A stretch of DNA of 64,000 nt from Leishmania infantum JPCM5 (lineage: Eukaryota; Euglenozoa; Kinetoplastea; Trypanosomatida; Trypanosomatidae): positions 710,005 to 774,004 of the forward strand of contig NC_009407.2 of assembly GCF_000002875.2 (NCBI RefSeq). The letters are read 5' to 3'. Under the pieces are notes generated by a model that did no database searches, had not been told where the DNA came from, and worked only from the letters and a program-made list of their open reading frames with translations. Every line of letters starts with the position of its first letter. Within the stretch, counting starts at the first letter, position 1. This document shows positions 10,565 to 20,588 of this stretch, piece by piece. The translations under genes and the position numbers were made by a program.

Positions 10565-11447
10565 CCTTTCAGCGCGCCCACCCTCGGCCGCGCAACATGA
10601 GCTCGCCCCTGCTCCACCACCACCCTGACCCTGTCGCAGACTCCATCGCGTGGTGCGGGGCAGCGCCAGTAAACGTGCGTTGCAACGATGCGCCGGCTCC
10701 GCCATCTGCACGCGGCCTCAGAGTCTACCTCTACCCCCCGCTGAGCCGGCCGCCCTCACAGCCGCTCACCCATCATGCCGGTCGCCACCTGGTGGCGTCC
10801 CTCGGGGTGGCGCTCAGGCTCTCCCCCCTCCCACCACTCGTGGGCAGTGCGAGGGCCGTGTGTGTGGGATACACGCTCGAGTCGCGCCGGCACCCTGCCC
10901 GTCATGTGGATGGCACCGACGTGCTCGATGTCGCGGGTGGTCCCGGCGCCGCACCATCCAGGACCTGGCCGCCGACATCAGTAGCGATGAAGCGCTCTGG
11001 GTTCGCCACGTCGTGGGCACTTGGCCCTGTCACCGCCGGAGGTTTGCTCTGGCATTCGGCATGGGATAGGCTGTGGAGGGGGATGCTGTGCCCTGTGGTG
11101 CCACGCACTGCGGTGTGTCCCCCCGTTGTCGGGCTTACCGTGTTCGTAATGAGAAAGCGAAAAGGCCACCAGCGCAGGGAAGCCTTTTACGTGGAAGCAG
11201 GGCTGTCTGCCGAGTCGCCCTCTCGAGGGCGGTCATCAGTTTTGGATGGCAGCCGGGTGAATGGAGTGATGCGCGTGTGACGGAGCACGCCTCTCGCGTC
11301 TCTGGTCTGCATGGAAAACGGCCTCCGCTGATGCAGCTGACGACAGTTTTCCTTGCAGCGTGGCGAGAATCCTCTTGAGGTGACGGATGCGTTGCTGTTG
11401 ATGTGGTGATGAGGGAAGGAGACAACCACAGAGGAAAGTTGCGGCGT
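10565..11447 (+). repeat. 883-bp direct repeat, copy 1 (SIDER-like intergenic element?)
   Basis: This block recurs at 25651-26533 with a constant offset of 15086 bp and no indel. Every frame I compared gives the same peptides, so the copies appear identical or nearly so. It opens with CCTTTCAG after a pyrimidine tract and ends at GCGGCGT. No target-site duplication, poly-A tail or terminal inverted repeat is visible. A 227-codon frame (10597-11280) is open in both copies but has the Pro/Arg/Ala/Ser-rich make-up of a shadow frame. In Leishmania, short degenerate retroposons (SIDERs) are typically found in 3' UTRs, which fits the position; the family assignment is inference. Confidence 0.85.
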
Positions 11448-12971
11448 TCGAGTTGTTTGCTTCGCCACTGGACCGATGCCTTTACGCGTTTTGTGTGTTT
11501 CATATCTTGTTTCCCGTTTTCTTTGAGAAGGGGGGCCGCATTGACCTCGTGGCTCCTTCTCTCTCGTTGTTTCCGTTTTCCGTGTCGTCGGAGTAGGCCC
11601 CGTCTCCCCATCGGACCCTCTTCTTGTCTCCACCCAGTGAGACAGGAAGGCGGGAGGAGCCGATGGCTCCCCACTCTCGTTAGTGCACGAAAACTATTCG
11701 TATAGGGCGCATTCATGTCCTTTGATCAGAAACACGCGCTCTATTTTTTTTCAGTATGGCCCCTAGTGTACGCGACACGGTCGCACACATCCAAGAGGTT
11801 GGATCGATGGTGACGAGCACGCCGACTCGCTCACGGCCTCCGTTCAACTTTTTCTGCCTTTATGTATTTTGCCCCCCCCCCCCCCCTCTCGCTCACAGCG
11901 GCGAAGGAGCGTAGGCGTTCACATAAGTGCCTGTCTGCGTGTGCGTGCATGCGAGTGAGAGTGCCGGACGCGTTGTCTCCCGACGTCTCTTCCGTTCTGC
12001 GTGCTCACGCAGATTTTTCCGTCTTTTTTTTTCGAAGCAAAAGAAAAGAAGAAGTCGGCCGCGGCGCAGCGCCGTGGCTCTTCTCTTTTCTCGTGACGGT
12101 GGGGAGCGGAGAGGGAGCGTTGCACCTCGCTTCACCATCTCAATCACAGCAGCCTTACACCCCGATCACCACGGCCCCAAGCACCCTCTTTCTCTCTGTC
12201 GCACCAATGGCGGTGAAGAGAGCCGGAGATGGGCACGAAAAACTGGACGTGCGTGACGGCTTATGTGTGCATGTGCATGAGCGAGCGCCTGCGCTACTTT
12301 TCGTGTCCGATCGTTGTGCTGCGTAATGCGCTGCTCTGAAGGAGGTTATGACTCATTCTTCTTGCTCTTGCTGCCATGCTCTCCACCATCTCCGCCCTCT
12401 TTCCCTCTCTTCGCTTGACGTGCCTGCTGTGGTGGCGGGACGGTTCGACCAGGCCCACGGCTCGCCGTCTTGCGCGCTCAGGCTCCTGGGCGAGTGACGC
12501 TTGCCATGCGCATGCGCCCGATCGCACACATTTGCCTATGCATGCGTGAGTCTGTGCGCCTATCTTGCTTGATGGCACACTCATTCTTCTCTCGTTCTCT
12601 CCTGTGATGGACGCTTCTTGTGATGCGCGCACTTGCAGCTGTTGGCTGAGAACTCGAGGGCCTCCCCTGCGTCTGTCCGCCCTGTTGGCACTGCGCTCAC
12701 CCTTCGCCGTCCCACCCCCCGTCCCATTCTTTCTCTTCGAAGAACAAGGAGGGGGAAGAGAAAGGGCCACTCAAGTCTTCGCTGCCACTGCAGACACTCA
12801 GCCGCAGCCCTCTTCCCTCTCTCTGAAGTTCCAACTCTCCGCTTCAGCATCATCCGGCATCTCCGGTGCACGACAACGCGCCCAGACCTGTTTAGGCTTG
12901 CCGCCTTTCCCGGCGCTCGCCGCTCATCCCCATTCTCGTGACGGCGACGACCGACGCTGCGCGGAAGGGTC
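11448..12971 (+). other. Intergenic spacer
   Basis: No gene is supported. There is a C15 run at 11872-11886. T/C-rich stretches alternate with short A/G-rich patches (for example near 12037-12060). A short ATG frame near 12207 ends after about 40 codons with no recognisable motif. Confidence 0.5.
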
Positions 12972-13248
12972 ATGAGAATGATGAAGCCGCTGTGTTGTTC
13001 CCCAAGGCGCATGCTGTCGGCGCTCGTGGGCTGTCAGCGTTCTCACGTGGTTGTCGGTGGTGCTGGTCGGTGCGCTGGCCACGGCGATGGAGGTGATTGC
13101 GTGCTACATGATGGAGGACCTGGACAAGCGCCCTCATAGCGATTTGGACCTGGTAACTAAGGCAGTCATCGCATGTGCGCTGTATGCGGCGACTGTGGAT
13201 GCGGTGACGACATCCTTTCTCTCCAGCATCGCTGTCGAGGTGCCTTGA
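12972..13248 (+). pseudogene. Possible small membrane-protein gene with a frameshift
   Basis: An ATG at 12972 opens a basic, Met-rich N-terminus (MRMMKPLCC...). Around 13015-13050 the protein-like sequence passes to another frame, which reads through a hydrophobic segment (LSVVLVGALATAMEVIACYMM), an acidic/basic loop (EDLDKRPHSDLD) and a second amphipathic stretch ending in SSIAVEVP and a TGA at 13246-13248. Neither frame alone gives a normal gene: the second has no ATG upstream within its open stretch. A single indel would join them into a protein of about 90 residues. It may be a decayed gene, a sequencing indel or chance. I do not recognise a family. Confidence 0.3.
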
Positions 13249-14945
13249 GCTGTGCGTGGTGTGCAGTGGCTCTCCCCGTCTCACCCATCATGCTGCCAAG
13301 TGTTTGCGTGCGCGCTTTTCCCTGCGCGGTCTCTTCCGGCCACGTACCTTTCCGTGGTTTCCGTGTACGACACCGTGCGGAGCGGAGATGAAGACGTGCG
13401 TTTGTGCGTCTTGTGGCCCCTCACGCGTGCGTGCACCACTTGCTTCGGCGCCTTCCGTGCCGTGGGGATCATTTCTGGCAGGTGCGTTGTGCAACGCTGC
13501 GAAAGAGGGGAAGGCAGGCGCACACCTTTCGACCTCATCGCCCACATACACCTCTCCGCTCCACCCGACGCGGTGGTGCAGAGCTCGACGAAACGCAGCC
13601 CAAGCTGTTGGCGTGAATGCCGTATTGTCTTCCCTTTTCCCTCCGGTCGGTGGAAGGAGGGGGTCGCACCATGCGTTGCTCTGCCTACACCTTTCTCCTG
13701 TTCTGGAACGAACAGTGCGTACCGTCCTACTGATCATTGCCCACTGTTGAGACTTGCGCACGCATCCGCTTCAGCACCGCCACCGCCATCCACGCAAATG
13801 ACGGAACGAGTTGTTGTGCGCTTGTTCCGTCCTACACATGCACGCGCTGCGCAGTGCAGAGTCCAGCGTGCGGGTATGTTTCTGCGCGTGCACTGCTGCG
13901 CATTCCTTGTTGTGTGTCTCAGTGCTCCGCCTCCCGCCTTGCTGCTTCGGTCATACTGACGTGCGCTGTCTTCCCTCTCCATCCGTGCCGCCTCTCTCCA
14001 TCGCTTCTTCTCTTGGGCGTACGCGCCCACTGTATATGCATGCTCCCTCCCCCTTCGCCCGCACCTGGTGATACGCGTGCGCGTGCGCATCTCCGTCCGT
14101 CTGACGCTCCCTTCCGCCCTCCCTCACTTCACTAGTCGTCGCGCTTTGGGCCTTTCGCCCATCCGTGGCGGTGCCGCGTTTATCGTTCACGCGTTGCCCC
14201 CCGCGTGTGCTTCTCTACTCTCTACACCGTCAACCTCTCTTACGTGATATCACGCAGCAGCTGTTAAGTGTGCGCACACCGTCGGTGCTCACGGCACACT
14301 TGCTTCGCAGTTGTCGTCTCCGCGCCAGCACCACCGCGGCACATGTCGCATCCATATATGTTTCGGCATCATCGTTCGCTCTTCATTGTCTCTCGCCACA
14401 CGGCTGCACTGCGCATGCTCCTTCCTATGTCGTGACGCCAGTTCTCTCGGCTTCCTTCCTCCCTTCCTCGTGTTTCTGCGCCTTTGCACACGCCACGCTA
14501 TCTGCCGGCCTCAAATGTAGTTCCCCAGATCTCTCTACACACCGCTCGCGTGCGTGCGTGAGCTCCCTCTCTGCGAAGCTCCCTCACCTCTGCATTCGCC
14601 ACCTCCCCAGCCACCACACGGAGGAACTAACCAAGCGGCGAGAAACGAGACGCCACTGCCCGCACGAGCACACTCGCCCACACCCGTCTTTCTCCCCGCC
14701 AGACGTTGCGCCCACATTGCTTAAGCGCTGAGGGTGATCTCATCCTCGACTCTTGTAGTTTGCTGCTGTCGCTGGTCACTCGTGCCCATCCCATCGCACG
14801 CACAGCCCATCGGATACGCTTCCTCTACGTGTTCTCGCTTCCGTGTTTCTATCTTATCAATCAGCGTCCTTCTCTTGCGCACCCCCATCTTCCCTCCCCC
14901 CATCTTCCCTCCCCCCATCCCCACATTCTCTTCGCCGCCGCTTCC
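13249..14945 (+). other. Intergenic spacer with pyrimidine-rich leader
   Basis: No gene is supported. The region is C/T-rich throughout. Just before the next start codon, CATCTTCCCTCCCCC is repeated in tandem (about 14884-14920), part of a long pyrimidine tract. The probable trans-splice acceptor is the ATCAG near 14861. Confidence 0.5.
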
Positions 14946-16418
14946 ATGCCTCGCGGTCATGTTGGCCTGTCCTCCATCGAGGCGCGCCAGCGGCGCGAGA
15001 GCTTCATGGAGAAGTTCAACGCGGAGCAGACGGCGCAGGAGCGCCAGAAGCGGACGGTCGAGTGGGAGCTGCGCGGCAACGAGCGACACGAGCAGAAGGA
15101 CTTGCTGCAGTACATGGACGTGATACAGGCACAACACAACGATGTCCTCGTCGCGCGTCGCCGTCGCTTAGCAGAACTGCTCACGCGTGAGAACGAGCTG
15201 CACACTTCCATGATGACGAGCCTGCCAGAAACCGACGCACAGCGCCGCGAGCGGCTCATCCGAAAGGCCCAGGAGCTCCGTGCCAAGCGTGAGGAGGCGA
15301 AGCGGCTGGACAACTGCGCCCGCCACGACCGCCTGTTCTGCGCAAAGATTGACTGCCTGCGCCAGGCGGAGAGCCGACTCAAGGTGATGCAGGTGGCGGA
15401 TGCTCGGTATGAACAGATGGACGCCGCCGCGGAGCGTCGTCGTCAGGAAGCTGCTGAGGATGTCTTATACGCTCAGCAGGCTACAGAGGCGCAGCGTTTG
15501 GCGACGGAGCGAGAGCAGCGCAACCTGGAAATGCAGTACAACCGCAAAAAGCGCATGGTCGCCGACCTCGCAGCGCAGGTGGAGGGCAACCGGCAGCGAA
15601 AGGAGATGGAAAAGGAGAACGCGCGTCGCGACACCGAAGAGTTCTACCGGTTACTGCACGAGGAGCAGGCAGAGGAGGCCCGCAAGCGCCTGCAGCGGCG
15701 GGAGAAGAACCGCCAGCTGGCACAGGAGATGATGGAAATGAACGAAGAGCTGAAGCGCGCTCGTCAGCAGGAGTACGAGCAGCTAAAGAAGGAAGACAAG
15801 GAGGCGCTGGACGCTATCCTTGCTTCCCTCGCGGCGGAGCAACAGCAGCAGCGGGCTGAAAAGCAGCGGCGCATGGCGGCGGAACGGCAGCATATGTTAG
15901 ACCTCCAGAAGATGGCTCAGTGCAAGGACGACAAGCACGCGTTAGACAAGCTATGGGCGGAAGAGAATGAGAAGCAGTGGCGAAAGCGTGAGGTGCAGTG
16001 GGAAGCCGACCAGGCCAAGCGCGACACGCTGCTGCGCAACATTCTCATCGCGCGCCGACAGCAGATTCTGGACAAGCGTCAGAAGGCTAAGGAAGACGCG
16101 ATGCTGCGCAAGTTGGAGGACGAAAAGTTTCTCGAGTCCTTGTCGAAGGAGCGCGACATCGATGCTGTAGAGCGAGAGCGGCGCATGGCGCTCTTGAAGG
16201 AAACTCAGCAGTACCTTGAGTGGCAGATTCAGCAGCGCATAGCAGAGAAGGAGGCAGCACGGCTGGCCAAGCGCACTGAGCTGACGGATGAGCAGGCTTT
16301 GGAGAAGCAGTACGAGGACCGGATTGCGCGGGAGATGGCAAACCTAGAAGCGGCAAAGCCGTCGCGTTACCGCGATGTGCCGCTGCTGCCGAAAAAACAT
16401 CGAAATCAACTCTTTTAG
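14946..16418 (+). CDS. CFAP53: CFAP53-like axonemal microtubule inner protein (TPH-domain coiled coil)
   Basis: The protein has 490 residues from the ATG after the polypyrimidine tract; the frame is open 240 bp upstream but that part is leader-like. It is almost entirely charged, Glu/Arg/Gln-rich helix of the trichohyalin-plectin homology type. The N-terminal block ARRRRLAELLTRENELHTSM followed by RRERLIRKAQELRAKREEAK and a DCLRQAESRLKV segment parallels human CFAP53 (RNKLRELL, RMREKTKLLKEKNEK) in order and spacing. CFAP53 binds inside doublet microtubules of motile cilia and would act in the trypanosomatid flagellum. MNS1 and CFAP45 share this composition, so the exact ortholog is less sure than the class. 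The C-terminus (PLLPKKHRNQLF) is short and basic. Confidence 0.75.
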   Translation: MPRGHVGLSSIEARQRRESFMEKFNAEQTAQERQKRTVEWELRGNERHEQKDLLQYMDVIQAQHNDVLVARRRRLAELLTRENELHTSMMTSLPETDAQRRERLIRKAQELRAKREEAKRLDNCARHDRLFCAKIDCLRQAESRLKVMQVADARYEQMDAAAERRRQEAAEDVLYAQQATEAQRLATEREQRNLEMQYNRKKRMVADLAAQVEGNRQRKEMEKENARRDTEEFYRLLHEEQAEEARKRLQRREKNRQLAQEMMEMNEELKRARQQEYEQLKKEDKEALDAILASLAAEQQQQRAEKQRRMAAERQHMLDLQKMAQCKDDKHALDKLWAEENEKQWRKREVQWEADQAKRDTLLRNILIARRQQILDKRQKAKEDAMLRKLEDEKFLESLSKERDIDAVERERRMALLKETQQYLEWQIQQRIAEKEAARLAKRTELTDEQALEKQYEDRIAREMANLEAAKPSRYRDVPLLPKKHRNQLF

Positions 16419-18375
16419 AGGCGCGTTAGCGCCACGACGATGCAGCTCACGCAGAGTATGTTACATGTGCTTGCTTGTGCTGGTGTGCCAGCGAGAGGGC
16501 GGATACGCAGAGGAGTGAGGGCGTGAGAAAAGGAATGCGACGGCGATAAGCAGGTGCGAGGGGGAGGTGCGGGGCGCGAAAGGCAGCGATTTGACCTGCT
16601 GCGAGGTGAGAGAGGTCCAGCTTTCTGTCTCTCCCCCCACATGGCTTCCTCGCTTTCTTGGCAGCCACAACATTCCTCTGCTGTCTCTCCCGCCGAGTCT
16701 GCCCAGAAGCCTGCTCAGCGCCTACCCTACCCGTTTCCTTTGCGCTCACCACTCTTTGGTTCGTTCCCCTCTTCTTGCTCAGCATAGTCGGCCACGCGTG
16801 CACAGGCACGCCCCACCGTGCACTCCCTCCGACTGATTCTAGTTTCTCCTCTTGTGTGTCCTCGTGCTGGTATTTTGTTTCTCTTCGATGCGCAATTGTC
16901 TTGCTCATGCACGGCAGCGACTCCAGATACGACGGCGCACATGAGGCCGCAGCCGGCTATACTGTTGTATTTGTATCTGTGAAGGACTGGATGAGTGGTG
17001 GCAGTGATGGTAGTACGAGGGGACGCTGTCTTCGTGATACGGTGGAGAGTTGCCATGCAAGGCAACTGGGACAACGATCACGTGCGCACACACGCGTCCT
17101 TGATTGAACTCTGCGTCGCGCGCCGCCTACACTTTAGACGGCCTCTTTTCTTTTTGTTTTGTTTCGTTGTTGTCTGTCGTCTTGACAGCCGCGCGTGCAT
17201 GCTCGCAGCTGCCAGACGATGATGTATAGCACCGAGGTACTCGGTGGAGAGACGGCGAGGAAGCGGAAGAGGACGACGTGGCCGGTTCGACTCCCGCACG
17301 TGTCTTGCTGACTTGTTTTCATCGTTTTACGTATTGTGGTTGTGGTTTGATCGACTGTGCGTGGGGCGGGCGCGCAGCAGCAGCGCCTGTGACGGTTCGG
17401 ACGGTGATATGCACCCTGCGGCGTCGGTGGCGGGCCGTGCTTGACAGCGGCAACAATGTTGCTGAGTATGTAGACTACTTCTTTCCTTGCCTTTGTTCAA
17501 TCCCTTGCCCTCTGCATCTGTGCAGCACGCGCACGCGTGTGCGCTGCTGCAAGATGAGGGCTGCTGAACTGACGTGAACGTTGTGTGCAGGAGGTGCTCC
17601 AAATCGATCACACTGAGACCCCCGATCCTCCTCCGACACAACTCCCTCACCCACGGGAAGGCGCAGCCCAGCAGTGCCGGCGTTTCCACGAGCTCCGGCA
17701 CGCAAAGAAAAAGACAGCACGAAAGGGTGCGTCGTGTTTCCGTTTTTGCGTTTTCCTTCCCCGGAAGGCATCTGCCATCGTGAGGGAGAGCTGGCGGTGG
17801 CACACGCCTCTCAGCCTGTACGGACATCCGGCACCCTCCACAACGATCTTCGTCCCTCCACGACTCTCGCCCCACATCACTGCTGCGCGTTTTCATCGCC
17901 TGCTCCTCTTGTGTGCATTCGTTTTCCCGCTGCCTGCGCACATGTGCATCACCCAATCACCCACTCCCGCCCTACTTCACGTGCATGCTCTTTTCTCCTC
18001 CTTACTGCACACATGCACGTGGCGAGGGACCCTCCAGAGCAACCGCAAGCAGCAGAGGCCTCCCTATAAACACACACACACACACATCGTCTTCCCTTAC
18101 ACACTTGCACAGTAAGAACGCACACGCATCCGAGAAGGCAACACGCGCGTACGCACATCGCTTCCCTTCCACCTCTGGCGTGGTCTTTCATGTCGACGAG
18201 CAAATCAAAAGGAGTCGCATCCGCCTTCTGATAACCGACTGCCCGCACGCCCCCCCCTTCAACGCAGGTGCGCGAACAAGCGCACGTACACACGTGCAGA
18301 CGCTCACACGCCGCTCGGCAGGCTCTCGTGGCTCTGACACACGTCTGCATCATCGCTCGCGCCTTCGCACCAAAG
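16419..18375 (+). other. Intergenic spacer with a short perfect hairpin and a CA run
   Basis: No gene is supported in these 2 kb. A 7-bp inverted repeat with a 3-base loop (CACCGAG-GTA-CTCGGTG) lies near 17229-17245. A (CA)8 tract lies at 18071-18086. C/T-rich leader sequence fills about 17860-18110. A tRNA B-box-like GGTTCGACTCC near 17284 has no matching acceptor stem upstream. Confidence 0.5.
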
Positions 18376-18801
18376 ATGCGGCGGAACACCTTTCTGGCGG
18401 ACGTGGCTCCCGCCGTGCTGCTCGTCTGCTTCCTATGTGGCGTGGTGCTCAACACAGCCGCCCACATAGAGGGGCCTCGCATGAGCCCAGTGCTGCAGTG
18501 CAGCGAGGACTTCTCTCTCGTGTGCGCCGGCTCCACCTCCACGAGGAACTTATGGGGATGCATGATGAAGAACGCGGACAAGATCAGCAACGAGTTGTGC
18601 AGGGAGTACGTCATCGGCTTTTACGCGTGCACCAGAGATGCGGAAAAGCGGGGAAGCTGCGTCTATCCCGCTGCCGACTACGCCACTTCAGTGCGCCGCT
18701 GCCTGCGCACGATTCCAGAGGACAGGATATCCGAGGAGTGTCGGAGCTCGCGTTTTTACTCCCCTATCGCTGAACTGATTGCTGCCAAGCGAGGGTACTA
18801 A
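18376..18801 (+). CDS. Small secreted or type II Cys-rich protein, GLG1-repeat-like
   Basis: The protein has 141 residues from the first ATG; the frame is open upstream only from a GTG. A hydrophobic segment at about 9-30 (DVAPAVLLVCFLCGVVLNTA) would be a signal peptide or anchor. The remainder is hydrophilic with eight Cys. Their arrangement (C-SEDFSLV-C, GCMMKNADKISNELC, then AC, SC, RC and EC) resembles the Cys-rich GLG1 repeat, in which C...C pairs flank a CLM...LS..C helix. Such repeats occur in Golgi and secretory-pathway proteins. A location in the secretory pathway is inferred. I do not know a named ortholog. Confidence 0.7.
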   Translation: MRRNTFLADVAPAVLLVCFLCGVVLNTAAHIEGPRMSPVLQCSEDFSLVCAGSTSTRNLWGCMMKNADKISNELCREYVIGFYACTRDAEKRGSCVYPAADYATSVRRCLRTIPEDRISEECRSSRFYSPIAELIAAKRGY

Positions 18802-19830
18802 GTGACTGCACGCGCAGAGGCTGTGATGGTGGCGGTGGCGGGAGGATTCGCTGACCTGGAGAATCCGTGAGAGGAAGAGCAGACGCGCCTTACTGTGCAG
18901 CGCTGTCTCTCCTCTTTCCCGCTTTCGACCCCCTCCCCGCCACTTGAGCCGTGAAAGAAGTCTGTGGCGCAGGTGGGGGGGAGCGATGCAGTGAGCTTGC
19001 CTAGCAGCAAGAAGTACACACTCTCTTCCTGCCCTCCCCTGCCCACGCGCAGGCTCTCTGTTTGCCATCCCGTGGCCCTCCTCTACGAGAGACACATCCG
19101 GCGCTGCCGGCTGTAGCAGATGCTGCTGCCGGTTGTGAGATACACCGATGGGGGCTGGGGCCGGGGCTCTTCCCGCAAACCAGCGCTTCCGCTGTCACGG
19201 ACGTATGTCTGCTTGTGGATCTATCCTCATCTCAGCTTTCGTGTGCCTGACGCTACCGGCGGCGGACGTCTCTTCTTCACGGTACGGTGCAGAGCCGAGA
19301 GCAAAGGACCGAGCAAAAGAAATCCGCCTGAAGCGGCAGAGGATGTTGTGTCTATGGGCATGGAGGATAAGAGGTAAGAGGTGGTGGAGACAGCAGCCAG
19401 AGAGAGTGCGTCATCGGCATCAGCACCTCCATCATCCCTCTCCTGTCTTCGCTTCACCTCCCCACCCGCGGTCCCCCTCTCTCATTTTGTTTGTTTTCCA
19501 TTTTTTCCCTTGTCTTCGTCAGTCTCCCTTTTTCTAGTGCGTCCCACTCGGTGCTCCCGCATCTCTTCCCCCCTCTCCCTCGTCGTGCTACGGCCCGCAC
19601 ACACCCATTCACCTTCCTACTCCTTTTCTCATTGATGCTGCAAATCTCTCGTGTCGCCCTGATCTCATCATCGACTTTCACCGCTCTGTAGGACGCGGCA
19701 GCCGCAGCGCTTGTCTTCTCGTTTTGTGTTCCTTTTCCTTCTTCGCATGTCTTCGCGTCTCCGCGTGTGTGACTTCAGCTGACTCTCCAGCGTCGAAGAA
19801 CTCCGCCCCATCCGCCCGCCCCACCTCGCC
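18802..19830 (+). other. Intergenic spacer
   Basis: No gene is supported. The + strand is pyrimidine-rich from about 19430 to 19640, a plausible processing signal for whatever follows. Confidence 0.5.
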
Positions 19831-20420
19831 ATGGAAGAACCCCCCGTCACTGCCGGCTGGCCGGCACGCGCCCGCTTCTGCACAGGCCCAACCACACAGA
19901 CTTCATCCAGCGCTACCGATGGCATCCTCCAGGTCGTATCTTATCGTTGTTTGCCCTTGTCGCCGCCATTTCGGTGGTCTCATCGAGCATAACCTGCTCA
20001 ACCGCAATGATGTCGCTGCACGCCTCCTCCCTCTCCAGCCACCCGCCCACCGCTGTTTTCTTGTCGTTTGTGGTGCTGGCGAGCACCTGGTGGTTGCGCC
20101 GGGAGAGGCGCGTCTACGTGCTGCCACGTCGTCGGTTCCGATCGAGGGACGGCGACGGAAACTCGCTTAGCGAGTCGCGATGGGGCCCGAAAGGGCCCAA
20201 GGGTGCCATCGTCCCACTCGCCAGTGCTGCTGCGCGCTTCGTCACTGCCATCGTCTTGCGTGCCTGTCTCTCTTCATGTTTCTTCACGTGCACCCCTGGT
20301 GTGCTACGATCTCACTCTTGCCGACTCACCTCCTATTGTCTTTATTCTTTCTTCGCCGCTGTGCATCTCCGTCGCCCTCCCTCTCTCGTGCATGCGCGCC
20401 CACAAACCCCGTCTGCGTAG
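19831..20420 (+). pseudogene. Possible two-helix membrane-protein gene with frame disruption
   Basis: An ATG at 19831 opens MEEPPVTAGWPAR. The protein-like signal then continues in another frame: HRPNHTDFIQRYRWHPPGR, a hydrophobic segment (ILSLFALVAAISVV), a short Ser/His loop, a second hydrophobic segment (TAVFLSFVVLASTWW) and a strongly basic tail (RRERRVYVLPRRRF). The second frame has no early ATG, so one indel near 19870 would be needed to join them, and the 3' limit is unclear. The layout of a small inner-membrane-type protein with a basic tail is what makes it worth listing. Chance is not excluded. Confidence 0.3.
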
Positions 20421-20588
20421 ATGGATAGCTAGCGTGCGCATCCCAGACACAGACATACGTCCGGCGGCAGATAGCTCTGCCGTGCTTATCGATCAGATCG
20501 CGTGAGTAATACTCATCTTCGGCACTCGAAACCGACGCATATCGGGGCGGCACATCGCCGACCTTAACTTCTTTCCTTGACGCCAATC
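20421..20588 (+). other. 5' leader of the fRMsr-TIP41 gene
   Basis: A short stretch with no gene, ending in a CTTCTTTCC pyrimidine patch 10-20 bases before the ATG at 20589. Confidence 0.4.

Noticed and set aside
10597..11280. 227-codon gene inside the repeat (also 25683-26366)
   Set aside because: Composition is Pro/Arg/Ser/Ala-rich, other frames in the same block are open as well, and no domain is recognisable. Kept only as a question in the findings.
17284..17294. tRNA B-box-like GGTTCGACTCC
   Set aside because: The T-stem has a mismatch and no 5' acceptor strand pairs with the following bases at tRNA distance.
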